Both the position numbers and the translations under genes were made by a program. 64,000 nucleotides of DNA from Streptomyces sp. NRRL F-6676 (lineage in GTDB: Bacteria > Actinomycetota > Actinomycetes > Streptomycetales > Streptomycetaceae): positions 170,745-234,744 of the forward strand of contig NZ_KL647084.1 in the NCBI RefSeq assembly GCF_000725625.1, in the 5' to 3' direction. The notes beneath the pieces were generated by a model. That model was not told the DNA's origin. It searched no databases and saw only the letters and a program-made list of their open reading frames with translations. Below, piece by piece: positions 1-8,159 of this stretch. How positions within the stretch are numbered: the stretch's first letter is position 1; every line of letters begins with the position of its first letter.

Positions 1-264
1 GGCCTCGTCGGTGCTGTCGTGGCGCACCTGCAACACCAGCGCGACGACCGCGGCGACGACCAGGAGCAGCACGATCACGGCTTGCAGCACGAACACCTGC
101 CGGGCGACGCTGCGGCCCCCGGCGGCGGCCCAGAGACCGGCGAGCGCCCGGCGCCGGCGGGAGCCGGTGCGGGAAAGCGGAGCATGCCCGTCCGCGCGAC
201 CGGCACGCGAGGCGCCGTCGCGGCGGGGCGGCTGAGTCCGAGATCGACCCGGCAGTCGGACCAT
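1..264 (-). CDS. sensor histidine kinase, N-terminal part (cut by window edge)
   Basis: Only the first 88 codons are in the window and the reading frame stays open to base 1. The visible part is a basic, Arg-rich cytoplasmic leader (residues 1-45) followed by one clear membrane segment at about residues 57-80 (core FVLQAVIVLLLVVAAVV), ending in QVRHDS just after the membrane. This layout and the wording around the helix resemble the start of CitA/DcuS-type sensor kinases of streptomycetes, which have an extracytoplasmic PAS domain after this helix. The kinase domain itself lies outside the window, so the call rests on resemblance only. The ATG at 264-262 has only a weak GGGG upstream. It is transcribed divergently from the methyltransferase at 446. 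Confidence 0.5.
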   Translation of the reverse strand, partial: MVRLPGRSRTQPPRRDGASRAGRADGHAPLSRTGSRRRRALAGLWAAAGGRSVARQVFVLQAVIVLLLVVAAVVALVLQVRHDSTDEA

Positions 265-445
265 GCCCCATGTCTACACTGCGCACCGCCCCGAGGCCCA
301 CCCCGCCCGGCGGGCGGAGCCGGCCCGGGTCCGGAAAAGTCGCCCTTGCCGGAACGGCAAAGATGTTTGCCCGACGTGCCCGGCGGGCGCACGCTTCCCC
401 ACAGGCGCCGAACCGCTCGACGCCGGGACGTCCTCAGGAGGGCTC

Positions 446-1096
446 ATGCACCCCACCCCCATCAGCGATCCGGCCGCGTTCTGGGAGGCCCGCTACCGGG
501 ACGGCGGACGGGTCTGGAGCGGCCGCCCCAACAGCCCGCTCGTCCGCGAGGTGGAAGGGCTCCGCCCCGGCCGCGCCCTGGACCTCGGCTGCGGCGAGGG
601 CGGCGACGCCGTCTGGCTCGCCTCCCGCGGCTGGCAGGTCACCGGCGTGGACATCTCGCCCACCGCCCTCGAACGCGCCGCCGCGCACGCCGCCGAGGCG
701 GGCGTCGGCGAGCGCACCACGTGGGAGCGGCACGAACTGGGCCGTACCTTCCCCGAGGGCACCTTCGACCTGATCAACGTGGCGTATCTCCAGTCCCCGG
801 TCGCCCTCGACCAGGACGGCGTCCTGCACCGGGCCGCCGGCGCGGTCGCCCCCGGCGGCACCCTGCTGATCGTGCTGCACGGCGGTTGGCCGTCCTGGCA
901 GGACGAACCGCCGTTCGAGGCGGAGTTCCCCACGCTCGACGGGCTCCTCGCGCGGCTGGCGCTCCCCGAGGAGGAGTGGGTGCTCGAGACGAAGGAGACG
1001 CTGCGCCGGCCGAGCACCTCCCCGGACGGGGCGGAGGGGCACCGCGAGGACAACGTGTGGCGGCTGCGGCGGGTGAGCGGGGGCGCCGCGGTGTAG
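446..1096 (+). CDS. class I SAM-dependent methyltransferase (TPMT/TehB-like small type)
   Basis: A 216-residue cytoplasmic methyltransferase. The SAM-binding motif I is LDLGCGEGG at residues 45-53, followed by the acidic ribose-binding Asp69 in VTGVDIS. The N-terminal FWEARYRDG...W is typical of the small methyltransferases that are annotated as thiopurine or tellurite methyltransferase-like. The start is fixed by an excellent AGGAGGG at 436-442 in front of the ATG. The frame is open upstream to 263 but that extension is Arg/Pro-rich and lacks family similarity. Substrate cannot be told from the sequence. It stands alone between a divergent kinase gene and a convergent hypothetical gene. Confidence 0.85.
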   Translation: MHPTPISDPAAFWEARYRDGGRVWSGRPNSPLVREVEGLRPGRALDLGCGEGGDAVWLASRGWQVTGVDISPTALERAAAHAAEAGVGERTTWERHELGRTFPEGTFDLINVAYLQSPVALDQDGVLHRAAGAVAPGGTLLIVLHGGWPSWQDEPPFEAEFPTLDGLLARLALPEEEWVLETKETLRRPSTSPDGAEGHREDNVWRLRRVSGGAAV

Positions 1097-1105
1097 GCGT
1101 GCGGG

Positions 1106-1513
1106 TCAGCGGGGGTGGCCGAGGGGGCATGCCGTGCCGCCCTCGGCGTCCGGCTTCCAGTGCCGGGCGCAGTACGGCACGTCGCACGCCGCGCAGAATC
1201 CCGCGTCGCCCTTCAGCCCGGCGTCGTGCACCTGGGCGAAGGTGCGCGGGAAGACGAAGGCGCGCTGGTAGCGGGCGACGTCCCCGGCCGTGACGTTCTC
1301 CCCGCAGCCGTTGGTGTAGGCCTCGCTCTCCGCGACCAGCCACCACCGGCTTCCGTCGCGCCGGGCCGCGTACCGCTGCCGCATCGCGGTGTCCCACCGC
1401 GGCCACCTGGCCGGGCTCAGTCCGGGCGGGGTGAACTCGAGGTGAGCGGCCTGGGCCTTGCACACGGCACACACCACGTGCAGGACGAACCAGATCGCCG
1501 GAAGCTGTTTCAT
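1106..1513 (-). CDS. conserved hypothetical protein with paired cysteines
   Basis: A 135-residue protein starting MKQLPAIWFVLH. It has CAVC near residues 15-18 and CAACDVPYC-x2-H near residues 108-118, with a further Cys at 129, so a zinc-ribbon-like fold is likely. The text resembles a widespread Streptomyces hypothetical family with a 'CDVPYC...HW' tail. No enzymatic motif is visible. It is followed on the same strand, upstream, by the DUF1264 and DUF2267 genes with gaps of about 77 bases, so a loose operon is possible. The larger open frame upstream of this ATG is antisense-like composition and was not included. Confidence 0.65.
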   Translation of the reverse strand: MKQLPAIWFVLHVVCAVCKAQAAHLEFTPPGLSPARWPRWDTAMRQRYAARRDGSRWWLVAESEAYTNGCGENVTAGDVARYQRAFVFPRTFAQVHDAGLKGDAGFCAACDVPYCARHWKPDAEGGTACPLGHPR

Positions 1514-1590
1514 GGCGGACGTCTCGTGATCGACGGCTGTGGCGGATCGGCACCCATCTTTGCATGGTGCAAGTGGCGTCGTCACCGCGG

Positions 1591-2343
1591 TCACGAGGGC
1601 CGGCCGGGGCCGGCCGGGGCGGTGGTGTCCCGGACGTCCACCACGCCGGGGGCCGGGGTGGCGCCGGGGAAGTCGTCCCGCATCGCGTCGACGCCGTGCT
1701 GGGGGCGGGCTCCGTCGAGGAAGCTCCGGCGGTCCGCCCGGCGGGCGTCCGTGTCCAGGCCCATGGCCTCGTCCCGGTCCCGCTCCAGCGCCTCGTCGCA
1801 CTCGCCGTCCCGGTTGAACGACCACATCAGCTTCGGTTCCCCGTACGGCAGTTCGGTCCCGGGGTCGTCCAGCCCGGCGGTGTGCCAGGTGTGCCAGGTC
1901 TTGCCGTAGGAGTTGAGCAGCCGCTTCATGAACGCCTTCTCGGCCTTCTCGGGCAGCCCCGGGGCGACCAGCTGCCCGGAGAGCAGTTCGAAGTTGTGCG
2001 GATGCCAGTACGGGCGCTCCGCCTCGGGCAGTGTCTCGAAGAGGTGTTCGGAGACGATGTACTCGATGCCGATCAGCTGGGCGTCCCGGGTGTTGCCGTC
2101 GAACAGCACGCACTGCAACAGGTCGTCCTTGACCACTTTGCAGTAGTGGTGGGCCTCCATCTGGTGGCCGGGCTGGCCCTTGGCGCAGTGGAAGCCGACG
2201 ACGTACACGTCGAAGTCCTTGAGCGGGGCGGCCGACTGGAGTGCGTGGGCCCCGGCCTCCAGGGTCGCCAGCCAGGCGCCCTTGCCCCGGCCGGCCGGGG
2301 TGAGGGGGCTCCTGCGGTCCTTGATCTTCGGGTTGAGCGTCAC
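1591..2343 (-). CDS. DUF1264 (OBAP-like) family protein
   Basis: A protein of about 250 residues with the hallmark DUF1264 text: HHYCK, QCVLFDG, GIEYIVSE, FETLPEAERPYWHPHNFE and GKTWHTWHT. The family includes plant oil-body-associated proteins and many bacterial members of unknown function; it is cytosolic and has no known reaction. I chose the GTG at 2343-2341 because GGGAG lies seven bases before it and because family members begin close to this point; the frame is open further upstream (an ATG near 2420), which would only add a Pro/Arg-rich tail. The last 50 residues are acidic and probably disordered. Confidence 0.8.
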   Translation of the reverse strand: MTLNPKIKDRRSPLTPAGRGKGAWLATLEAGAHALQSAAPLKDFDVYVVGFHCAKGQPGHQMEAHHYCKVVKDDLLQCVLFDGNTRDAQLIGIEYIVSEHLFETLPEAERPYWHPHNFELLSGQLVAPGLPEKAEKAFMKRLLNSYGKTWHTWHTAGLDDPGTELPYGEPKLMWSFNRDGECDEALERDRDEAMGLDTDARRADRRSFLDGARPQHGVDAMRDDFPGATPAPGVVDVRDTTAPAGPGRPS

Positions 2344-2420
2344 GGTGGTCTCCCGGGGGCGGGGGCTTTTGGGGGGCTGGGGTTCCGCGCCGCCCCGGGT
2401 ACCCATCGCGGCGCGCATTC

Positions 2421-2870
2421 TCAACCGGCGCCGGTACCGGTGTCGTCGGTCTCCTCGGTGCTGCGGCCGGAGGGCAGCAACTCGCGGATGTCGGACGGGA
2501 GTTCCTCGCCGACCTTGGTCATCAGCTCCGGAGTGAGCGCGGCGTCCAGCACCTCCAGTACGGCGGCGGCCTCGCGGAGCGCCGCGTCCTCGTCCGTGCC
2601 CGCGCGGCCGGCGATGCGGCCGGCGAAGACGGGCAGGCCGAAGCGTTCGGCCGTGCCGCTCGGCCGGCCGTCGGCCGCCGCGGACGCGGTGGCCGCCCGG
2701 ACGGGGGCGGCGAGCTCGGGGGTCAGCTGTGCGGCCAGGTGGCCGGCCAGGCCGGCCGGCAGGCGCTCGCCGAGCGTCCGCAGTACCGCGTGCGTCGCGC
2801 GCTCGGCGGCTCCCCGGTCGGGGAGCTGGGCGAGCGCCTGCACCTTTCCGATCATCTCGTCGTGTCGCAT
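2421..2870 (-). CDS. DUF2267 domain protein
   Basis: A 149-residue protein beginning MRHDEMIGKVQALAQLPDR, with GAAERATHAVLRTLGERL, LAAQLP-type wording (LAAQLTPEL) and the FGLPVFAGRIA segment of the DUF2267 family. The family consists of small helical cytosolic proteins without known biochemical activity; streptomycetes carry several. The ATG at 2870 is the natural start. The C-terminal 20 residues are acidic and Thr/Gly-rich. It is upstream of, and codirectional with, the DUF1264 gene and is divergent from the dehydrogenase at 3129. Confidence 0.8.
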   Translation of the reverse strand: MRHDEMIGKVQALAQLPDRGAAERATHAVLRTLGERLPAGLAGHLAAQLTPELAAPVRAATASAAADGRPSGTAERFGLPVFAGRIAGRAGTDEDAALREAAAVLEVLDAALTPELMTKVGEELPSDIRELLPSGRSTEETDDTGTGAG

Positions 2871-3021
2871 GGGAGCGGTGTCCTTCCTCGGGAGACGCTG
2901 TTCGGGACCGTCGGGCGGGTACCCGCTGTGGGCCTGCTCCCTCCCCTCCCGCTCCGCCCCTTGGACCTCGCACAACCCCGGGGCGCAGTCCCCGCACCCC
3001 CGGCCGGCCCAGAGGGGCGCG

Positions 3022-3056
3022 GGGCCGTGCCGATGTGCGGCTCCGCCGCGCGGTCG
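3022..3056. repeat. dispersed repeat copy (see also 24887-24921)
   Basis: GTGCGGCTCCGCCGCG at 3035-3050, preceded by GGGGCCGTGCC, is shared with the copy at 24887-24921. It lies in the divergent gap between the DUF2267 and dehydrogenase genes. Confidence 0.55.
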
Positions 3057-3128
3057 CGACCGGCCACACCCGGCCCGCACCTGCCACACTGCCGACACAC
3101 ACCCCCACCCACCAGAAAGCGCACACCA

Positions 3129-4022
3129 ATGACAATCACCGTCGCCCTCCTCGGCACCGGCATCATGGGCGCCCCCATGGCCCGCAACCTCGCCCGGGCC
3201 GGGCTCGCCGTCCGGGCCTGGAACCGTACGCGGGACAAGGCGGAGCCCCTCGCCGCGGACGGCGTCACCGTCGCCGGCACGCCCGCCGAGGCCGTCACCG
3301 GCGCCGACGTCGTCCTCACGATGCTCTACGACGGCCCCGCCACCCTCGACGTCATGCGGCAGGCCGCGAGCGGCCTGCGCCCCGGTACCGCCTGGGTGCA
3401 GTCGACCACCGCCGGCATCGAGGCCATCGACGACCTCGCCGCCCTCGCCCGCACCCACGACCTCGTCTTCTTCGACGCCCCCGTCCTCGGCACCCGAGGG
3501 CCCGCCGAGGCCGGCGAGCTCCTCGTCCTCGTGGCCGGCCCCGGCACACACCGCCCCGCCGTCACCCCCGTGTTCGACGCCATCGGCTCCCGTACCGTGT
3601 GGACCGGCGAGGACGGCGCCGCCGGCACCGCCACCCGGCTGAAGCTGGTCGCCAACAGCTGGGTCCTCGCGGCGACCAGCGCCGCCGGCGAGGTCCTCGC
3701 CCTGGCCCAGGCGCTCGGCGTCGACCCGCGGCACTTCTTCGACGCCATCGCCGGCGGCGGCCTCGACCTGCCCTACCTCCGCGCCAAGGCGGATCTCGTG
3801 CTGAACGGCCGGCTCACGCCCGCCCAGTTCGCCGTGACGACCGCCGCCAAGGACGCCCGTCTCATCGTGCGGGCCGGTGAACGCAACGGCGTCCGCCTCG
3901 ACGTCGCCGCCGCGAGCGCCGCCCGCATGGAGCGCGCCGCCGCGCAGGGACACGGCGACGAGGACATGGCCGCCGCCTACTACGCCAGCTTCGAGGAGGG
4001 CCGGACCCCGCAGACGCCCTGA
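3129..4022 (+). CDS. NAD(P)-dependent beta-hydroxyacid dehydrogenase (HIBADH family)
   Basis: A 297-residue oxidoreductase. The Rossmann motif LLGTGIMGAPMARNLARAG is at residues 6-24, the substrate-binding loop is DAPVLGTRGPAEAGEL, and the catalytic lysine block is GTATRLKLVANSW with Lys and Asn at the expected spacing. Family members oxidise 3-hydroxyisobutyrate, tartronate semialdehyde or related acids, or reduce small aldehydes; the exact substrate is not visible. The ATG at 3129 was chosen because the Rossmann fold begins at residue 3; sequence upstream is intergenic. No operon partner; the next gene starts 108 bases downstream. Confidence 0.85.
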   Translation: MTITVALLGTGIMGAPMARNLARAGLAVRAWNRTRDKAEPLAADGVTVAGTPAEAVTGADVVLTMLYDGPATLDVMRQAASGLRPGTAWVQSTTAGIEAIDDLAALARTHDLVFFDAPVLGTRGPAEAGELLVLVAGPGTHRPAVTPVFDAIGSRTVWTGEDGAAGTATRLKLVANSWVLAATSAAGEVLALAQALGVDPRHFFDAIAGGGLDLPYLRAKADLVLNGRLTPAQFAVTTAAKDARLIVRAGERNGVRLDVAAASAARMERAAAQGHGDEDMAAAYYASFEEGRTPQTP

Positions 4023-4130
4023 CGGGCCTGCCGCCCCGTGTGGCCGTGCGGCAGCCGATTGGCAATTTGATGGCACATGCATTTAATGTCGATCGAAGTA
4101 CCGCACATGTGTCACAGAGGAGCAGCACCC

Positions 4131-5240
4131 TTGTCCAGCAGCCTGTTCACGCCGTACACCCTCCGCGGTGTCACCCTGCCCAACCGGGTCTGGATGGCCC
4201 CGATGTGCCAGTACAGCGCGCCCGCGGAGGGGGCGGCCACCGGCGCCCCCACCGACTGGCACCTACAGCACTACGGCGCCCGCGCGGTCGGCGGCCCCGG
4301 GCTGATCCTGGTGGAGGCGACCGCGGTGGTGCCCGAGGGGCGCATCACGCCGTACGACCTGGGCATCTGGAACGACACCCAGGCCGAGGCGCACCGCCGC
4401 ATCACGTCCTTCCTCGACGAGCACGGCGTCGTGCCGGGCATCCAGCTCGCGCACGCCGGCCGCAAGGCGAGCACCGACAAGGAGTTCCGCGGCGGCGCTC
4501 CGCTGACACGCGACACCCTCGGCTGGCAGCCGGTCGCGCCGAGCGCGCTCGCCTTCGACGAGGGGCAGTTGGTGCCGCACGAGCTGACCGCCGAGGAGAT
4601 CCGCGGCGTCGTCGACGCCTTCGTGGCCGCCGCCCGCCGGTCCGTCGCGGCCGGCTACCGGGTCCTGGAGGTGCACGCCGCGCACGGCTACCTCGTGCAC
4701 GAATTCCTCTCACCGCTCTCCAACCACCGCACGGACGGCTACGGCGGCTCCTTCGACAACCGCGCCCGCCTCGCCGTGGAGATCGCGGACGCCGTCCGCG
4801 CCGCCGTCCCCGAGGAGACCGCGGTCTTCTTCCGGGTGTCGGCCACCGACTGGGCCGAGCCGGAGGGCTGGACGGCCGACGACACCGTCCGGCTGGCCGC
4901 GCTGCTGAAGGAGCACGGCGTGGACCTGCTGCACGTCTCCAGCGGCGGCACCCTTCCGCACGCCCGCATCCTCGTCGAGCCCGGCTACCAGGTCCCGTTC
5001 GCGGCCCGGGTGCGCCGGGAGACGGGGCTGCCGACCGCCGCCGTCGGACTGATCACCGAGCCCGAGCAGGCCGAGAAGATCCTCGCGGGCGGCGAGGCGG
5101 ACGCGGTGGCGCTCGGCCGCGAGCTGCTGCTCAACCCGTACTGGCCGCGCCAGGCCGCCCGCGCGCTGGGCGAGGAGCACCCCTTCCCGCCGCAGTACGG
5201 CCGGGCCGAGCGCGCCCGGTACCGGACGAGCCGCGTCTGA
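4131..5240 (+). CDS. Old yellow enzyme, YqjM-like (class II) ene-reductase
   Basis: A 369-residue flavoprotein of the NADH:flavin oxidoreductase family that reduces activated C=C bonds with FMN. Counting from a TTG start, Cys26 and Tyr28 (MAPMCQYS) fall exactly where B. subtilis YqjM has its redox-tuning Cys26 and Tyr28, and the substrate-binding His pair is HAAH at 182-185 followed by DGYGGSFDNR. That numbering, and a GAGGAG eight bases upstream, favour TTG 4131 over the in-frame ATG at 4077. The end of the gene is followed by a short hairpin at 5241-5266. A second, class I ene-reductase lies at 11480. Confidence 0.88.
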   Translation: MSSSLFTPYTLRGVTLPNRVWMAPMCQYSAPAEGAATGAPTDWHLQHYGARAVGGPGLILVEATAVVPEGRITPYDLGIWNDTQAEAHRRITSFLDEHGVVPGIQLAHAGRKASTDKEFRGGAPLTRDTLGWQPVAPSALAFDEGQLVPHELTAEEIRGVVDAFVAAARRSVAAGYRVLEVHAAHGYLVHEFLSPLSNHRTDGYGGSFDNRARLAVEIADAVRAAVPEETAVFFRVSATDWAEPEGWTADDTVRLAALLKEHGVDLLHVSSGGTLPHARILVEPGYQVPFAARVRRETGLPTAAVGLITEPEQAEKILAGGEADAVALGRELLLNPYWPRQAARALGEEHPFPPQYGRAERARYRTSRV

Positions 5241-5266
5241 CGGCAGGCACGGCGAAACCCCTGCCG
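5241..5266 (+). terminator. short hairpin after ene-reductase gene
   Basis: Arms CGGCAGG (5241-5247) and CCTGCCG (5260-5266) with a 12-base loop begin at the base after the stop codon. No T-run follows, as usual in streptomycetes. Confidence 0.4.
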
Positions 5267-5385
5267 CAGGGGGGGCGTTGAGGCTCCGCCGCCGGCTCCC
5301 GCTATGTTCTTCCCGGAGTGCTTCCCCCCTGGGGCCTTTCCCGTGCCTCCCAGCTCTCCCGGCGTTGCGAACATCCGGAGCCGAC

Positions 5386-6423
5386 GTGCAGACGACAGAC
5401 GAACGGACCGGGGTGGCGGGGCCGTCGCCCGCCCCGCCCGGACCGGCCGACGGCGCCGCCGGCCGCGGTCTGCCCCGCTACTGGGCGCTGTGGCTCCTCG
5501 CGGCGGCCGTCCTCCCGGGTACGGCACTGTTCGTCGCCGTGCGGGGCGTGGACGCGCCCGCCGTGCAGGCGTGGCGGACCGTCTGCCTGGCCATCACCGT
5601 GCAGGCCCTGCCGTTCCTGCTGCTCGGCACCGCCCTGTCCGGCGCCATCAACGCCTTCGTACCGGCCCGGGTGTTCGGGCGGCTGCTGCCGAAGCGGCCC
5701 GCGCTCGCCGTGCCGGTCGCGGGCGTCGCCGGGGTCGTGCTGCCGGGCTGCGAATGCGCGTCGGTGCCGGTCGCGAACAGCCTGATCGGACGGGGCGTCA
5801 CCCCGGCCGCCGCGTTCACGTTCCTGCTCTCCGCGCCCGCGATCAACCCGGTGGTCCTCACCGCCACCGCGATCGCCTTCCCCGGCAGCCCCCTCATGGT
5901 GCTCGCCCGGCTCCTCGCCTCCCTCGTCACCGCCGCCGTCATGGGCTGGCTGTGGCTCCTGCTGGGCCGCACGGAGTGGCTGCGGCCGGCCCCGCGGCAC
6001 ACCGGGCACCGGCCGGGGCACAGCCGCTTCACGGAGTTCCGGCGCGGCTTCCAGCACGACTTCCTGCACGCGGGCGGCTTCCTCGTGCTCGGCGCGATGG
6101 CCGCGGCCACCTTCAACGTGAGCGTCCCGCGCTCCCTGCTCGACGCGTTCACCGGCTCGCCCTGGCTGTCGGTGCTGTTCCTCGCCGCGCTCGCGATCCT
6201 GCTCGCGGTGTGCTCCGAGGCCGACGCGTTCCTCGCCGCCTCGCTCACCGGGTTCCCGCCGGTGGCACGGCTGGTGTTCATGGTGGTCGGCCCGATGGTC
6301 GACCTCAAGCTGATCGCCCTCCAGGCGGGCACGTTCGGCCGGGCCTTCGCGGTCCGCTTCTGCGCCGCCACGACGGTCGTCGCCGTCACGTCCGGCGCGC
6401 TGATCGGAGGCGTACTCCTGTGA
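5386..6423 (+). CDS. UPF0718 / YraQ-type permease
   Basis: A 345-residue integral membrane protein with about eight hydrophobic segments. The family signature is clear: PGCECASVPVANSLI followed by FLLSAPAINPVV in the first half, and CSEADAFLAAS in the second half, the Cys/Glu pairs being conserved in this permease family. B. subtilis YcgR belongs here; the transported species is not established. The GTG start at 5386 has GGAG five bases before it; an in-frame start at 5278 would add a Ser/Pro-rich stretch not found in the family. The stop overlaps the next gene by four bases (GTGA), so both are translated together. Confidence 0.85.
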   Translation: MQTTDERTGVAGPSPAPPGPADGAAGRGLPRYWALWLLAAAVLPGTALFVAVRGVDAPAVQAWRTVCLAITVQALPFLLLGTALSGAINAFVPARVFGRLLPKRPALAVPVAGVAGVVLPGCECASVPVANSLIGRGVTPAAAFTFLLSAPAINPVVLTATAIAFPGSPLMVLARLLASLVTAAVMGWLWLLLGRTEWLRPAPRHTGHRPGHSRFTEFRRGFQHDFLHAGGFLVLGAMAAATFNVSVPRSLLDAFTGSPWLSVLFLAALAILLAVCSEADAFLAASLTGFPPVARLVFMVVGPMVDLKLIALQAGTFGRAFAVRFCAATTVVAVTSGALIGGVLL

Positions 6424-7151
6424 AACGGCCGGTGCAGGTCACCCTGCTCGTCCTCAGCGGCCTCGGCCTGCTGCACACCTCGCTCCTCACCGACCTGTGC
6501 CTGCGGTACGTACGGCCGGGGATGCGCCCGCTGCTCATCGCCTCGGGCGTGCTGCTGCTCGCCCTCGGGGTCGCGGAGGCGTGGCCGCGCCGCACAGCGG
6601 GGGAGCCGACGGACGGGCGGGCGCACGGACACGACCACTCCGCCGTCCCCCGGGTCGCCTGGCTGCTGTTCCTGCCCGCGCTGAGCCTGCTGTTCTGGGC
6701 GCCGCCCGCGCTCGGGGCGTACACCGCCGCCCGGCAGCCGCCCAAGCGGGTCTCGGAGCAGGACCACTTCGACGCGCTGCCCGCCACCTCGCCGCTGCCG
6801 CTCACCCTCACCGACTTCACCCGCCGCGTGCGCCAGGACCGTACCCGGGCCGTCGAGGGCCGCACCGTGGAGATGACCGGCCTCGTCACCCCGGTCGCCA
6901 CGGGGGAGTGGGACCTGACCCGCATCATCATCTCCTGCTGCGCGGCCGACGCCCAGTCGGTGAAGGTGCGCGTCCACGCGAGCACCGCCCCGCCCGCCGA
7001 CACCTGGGTGACGGTGACCGGGACCTGGCACCCGGAGGGCACCCTGGGCACCTCCTCCGCCGCGGTCGCCCTGGACGCCCGTACGGTGAAGAAGGTGCCT
7101 CGCCCGGTCAACGGCTACCAGGACGCCCTGCCGCTCCCCTCCGCGCGCTGA
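6420..7151 (+). CDS. TIGR03943 family membrane protein (permease partner)
   Basis: A 243-residue protein that starts on the GTG overlapping the previous stop. Two N-terminal membrane helices (residues 5-50) precede a His-rich loop (HGHDHS), a third helix (WLLFLPALSLLFW), and a soluble C-terminal domain with TGLVTP, RIIISCCAADAQ and VTVTGTWHPEG, the core text of TIGR03943. This family nearly always sits next to a UPF0718 permease (YcgQ/YcgR in Bacillus), so the two probably form one transporter. The vicinal Cys pair in ISCCAAD and the His cluster suggest metal contact. No zinc or iron operator was seen upstream of the pair. Confidence 0.82.
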   Translation: MKRPVQVTLLVLSGLGLLHTSLLTDLCLRYVRPGMRPLLIASGVLLLALGVAEAWPRRTAGEPTDGRAHGHDHSAVPRVAWLLFLPALSLLFWAPPALGAYTAARQPPKRVSEQDHFDALPATSPLPLTLTDFTRRVRQDRTRAVEGRTVEMTGLVTPVATGEWDLTRIIISCCAADAQSVKVRVHASTAPPADTWVTVTGTWHPEGTLGTSSAAVALDARTVKKVPRPVNGYQDALPLPSAR

Positions 7152-7164
7152 ACCCCCGCCGTCC

Positions 7165-7962
7165 TCACGGCTTGCGGCCGACCCCCACGTACAGCGGCTG
7201 GTCGCGGCGCGGGGGCAGGTCCGGGTCCGGGCGCCAGCGGGTGGCCAGTTCCACGCCGGGTGCGCACAGTTCGAAGCCGTCGAAGAAGCGCGCCACCTCG
7301 GCCCGGGACCGCGCCCGGACCGGTGTCCCGCCCGCCCGGTAGATCGCGTCGACGCGGTCCCAGATCTCCGGCTGGAACTCCCCGGTGACATGCGACAGCA
7401 CGAGGAAACTGCCCGGCGCCAGCGGTGCGGTGAGCGTCGCGACGATCTCGTAGGGGTCGTGGCCGTCGGCCACGAACGGCAGCAGCGCGATCAGCGACAG
7501 ACCGACCGGCCGGTCGAAGTCCAGGTGCTCCCTCGCCCGCTCCAGGATCTTCTCCGGCTCCCGCACATCGGCGTGCAGATAGGCGGTGCTGCCCTCCGGC
7601 GTGCTGTGCAGCAGTGCCTCGGCGTGCCGTAACACGATGGGATCGTTGTCGACGTAGACCACCCGCGCGTCGGGCCCGATGCCCTGCACGATCTGGTGCA
7701 GGTTGGGCTCGGTCGGTATCCCCGTGCCGACGTCCAGGAACTGGCGCACCCCCTGGCGGGCCAGGAAACGGGCGGCCCGGTGCATGAACTCCCGGTTGGA
7801 CCAGGCGGTCTCCTTGACGTCCGGCAGCAACTCGACGATCTTCCGGGCGGCTTCCACGTCGGCCGGGTAGTGGTCCTTGCCGTCGAGGAACCAGTCGTAC
7901 ATACGGGCCGAGTGCGGTGTGCCGGTGTCTATCTCGCTCGCGCTGAACCCGGTGTCGGTCAT
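7165..7962 (-). CDS. PF04672 (DUF574) SAM-dependent methyltransferase
   Basis: A 265-residue protein with the family's opening text SARMYDWFLDGKDHYPAD, REFMHRAARFLA, and the SAM motif FLDVGTGIPT, followed by VVYVDNDPIV. This group is expanded in actinomycetes, with tens of paralogs in many Streptomyces; the substrates are unknown. The start is the ATG at 7962. It is convergent with the TIGR03943 gene (13-base gap) and divergent from the BlaI regulator. Confidence 0.88.
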   Translation of the reverse strand: MTDTGFSASEIDTGTPHSARMYDWFLDGKDHYPADVEAARKIVELLPDVKETAWSNREFMHRAARFLARQGVRQFLDVGTGIPTEPNLHQIVQGIGPDARVVYVDNDPIVLRHAEALLHSTPEGSTAYLHADVREPEKILERAREHLDFDRPVGLSLIALLPFVADGHDPYEIVATLTAPLAPGSFLVLSHVTGEFQPEIWDRVDAIYRAGGTPVRARSRAEVARFFDGFELCAPGVELATRWRPDPDLPPRRDQPLYVGVGRKP

Positions 7963-8093
7963 GGCGGCCTCCGCTGCGGTGTTCCGGTGTGGTCGGGGGC
8001 CCGCGCGGGCGCGGGCGGTTCAGCGTTACCACGGCGCCGGCCCGTACGACAGGGAACGCGGGCGGTGATCTCCACCCGGCCGGGCCGGTTCAT

Positions 8094-8132
8094 TACGATG
8101 AGCCTCCCCGCCCGGGTACGAGAACGGGTACC
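8094..8132 (+). promoter_or_regulatory. candidate blaI promoter and operator
   Basis: TACGAT at 8094-8099 is a good -10 element. An inverted repeat GGTAC (8115-8119), eight bases, GTACC (8128-8132) lies just downstream, between the predicted start point and the BlaI gene. BlaI/MecI repressors bind TAC-rich dyads and often control their own gene. Inference only. Confidence 0.4.
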
Positions 8133-8159
8133 GGGGCGGGTCGTGAGGGAGTGGGTGCG

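Noticed and set aside
19..1293. 424-codon plus-strand frame
   Set aside because: Arg/Pro/Gly-rich, overlaps the sensor kinase and the methyltransferase in other frames.
5478..7391. Long minus-strand frame opposite the permease pair
   Set aside because: Antisense shadow of the UPF0718 and TIGR03943 genes; no domain similarity and poor codon use.
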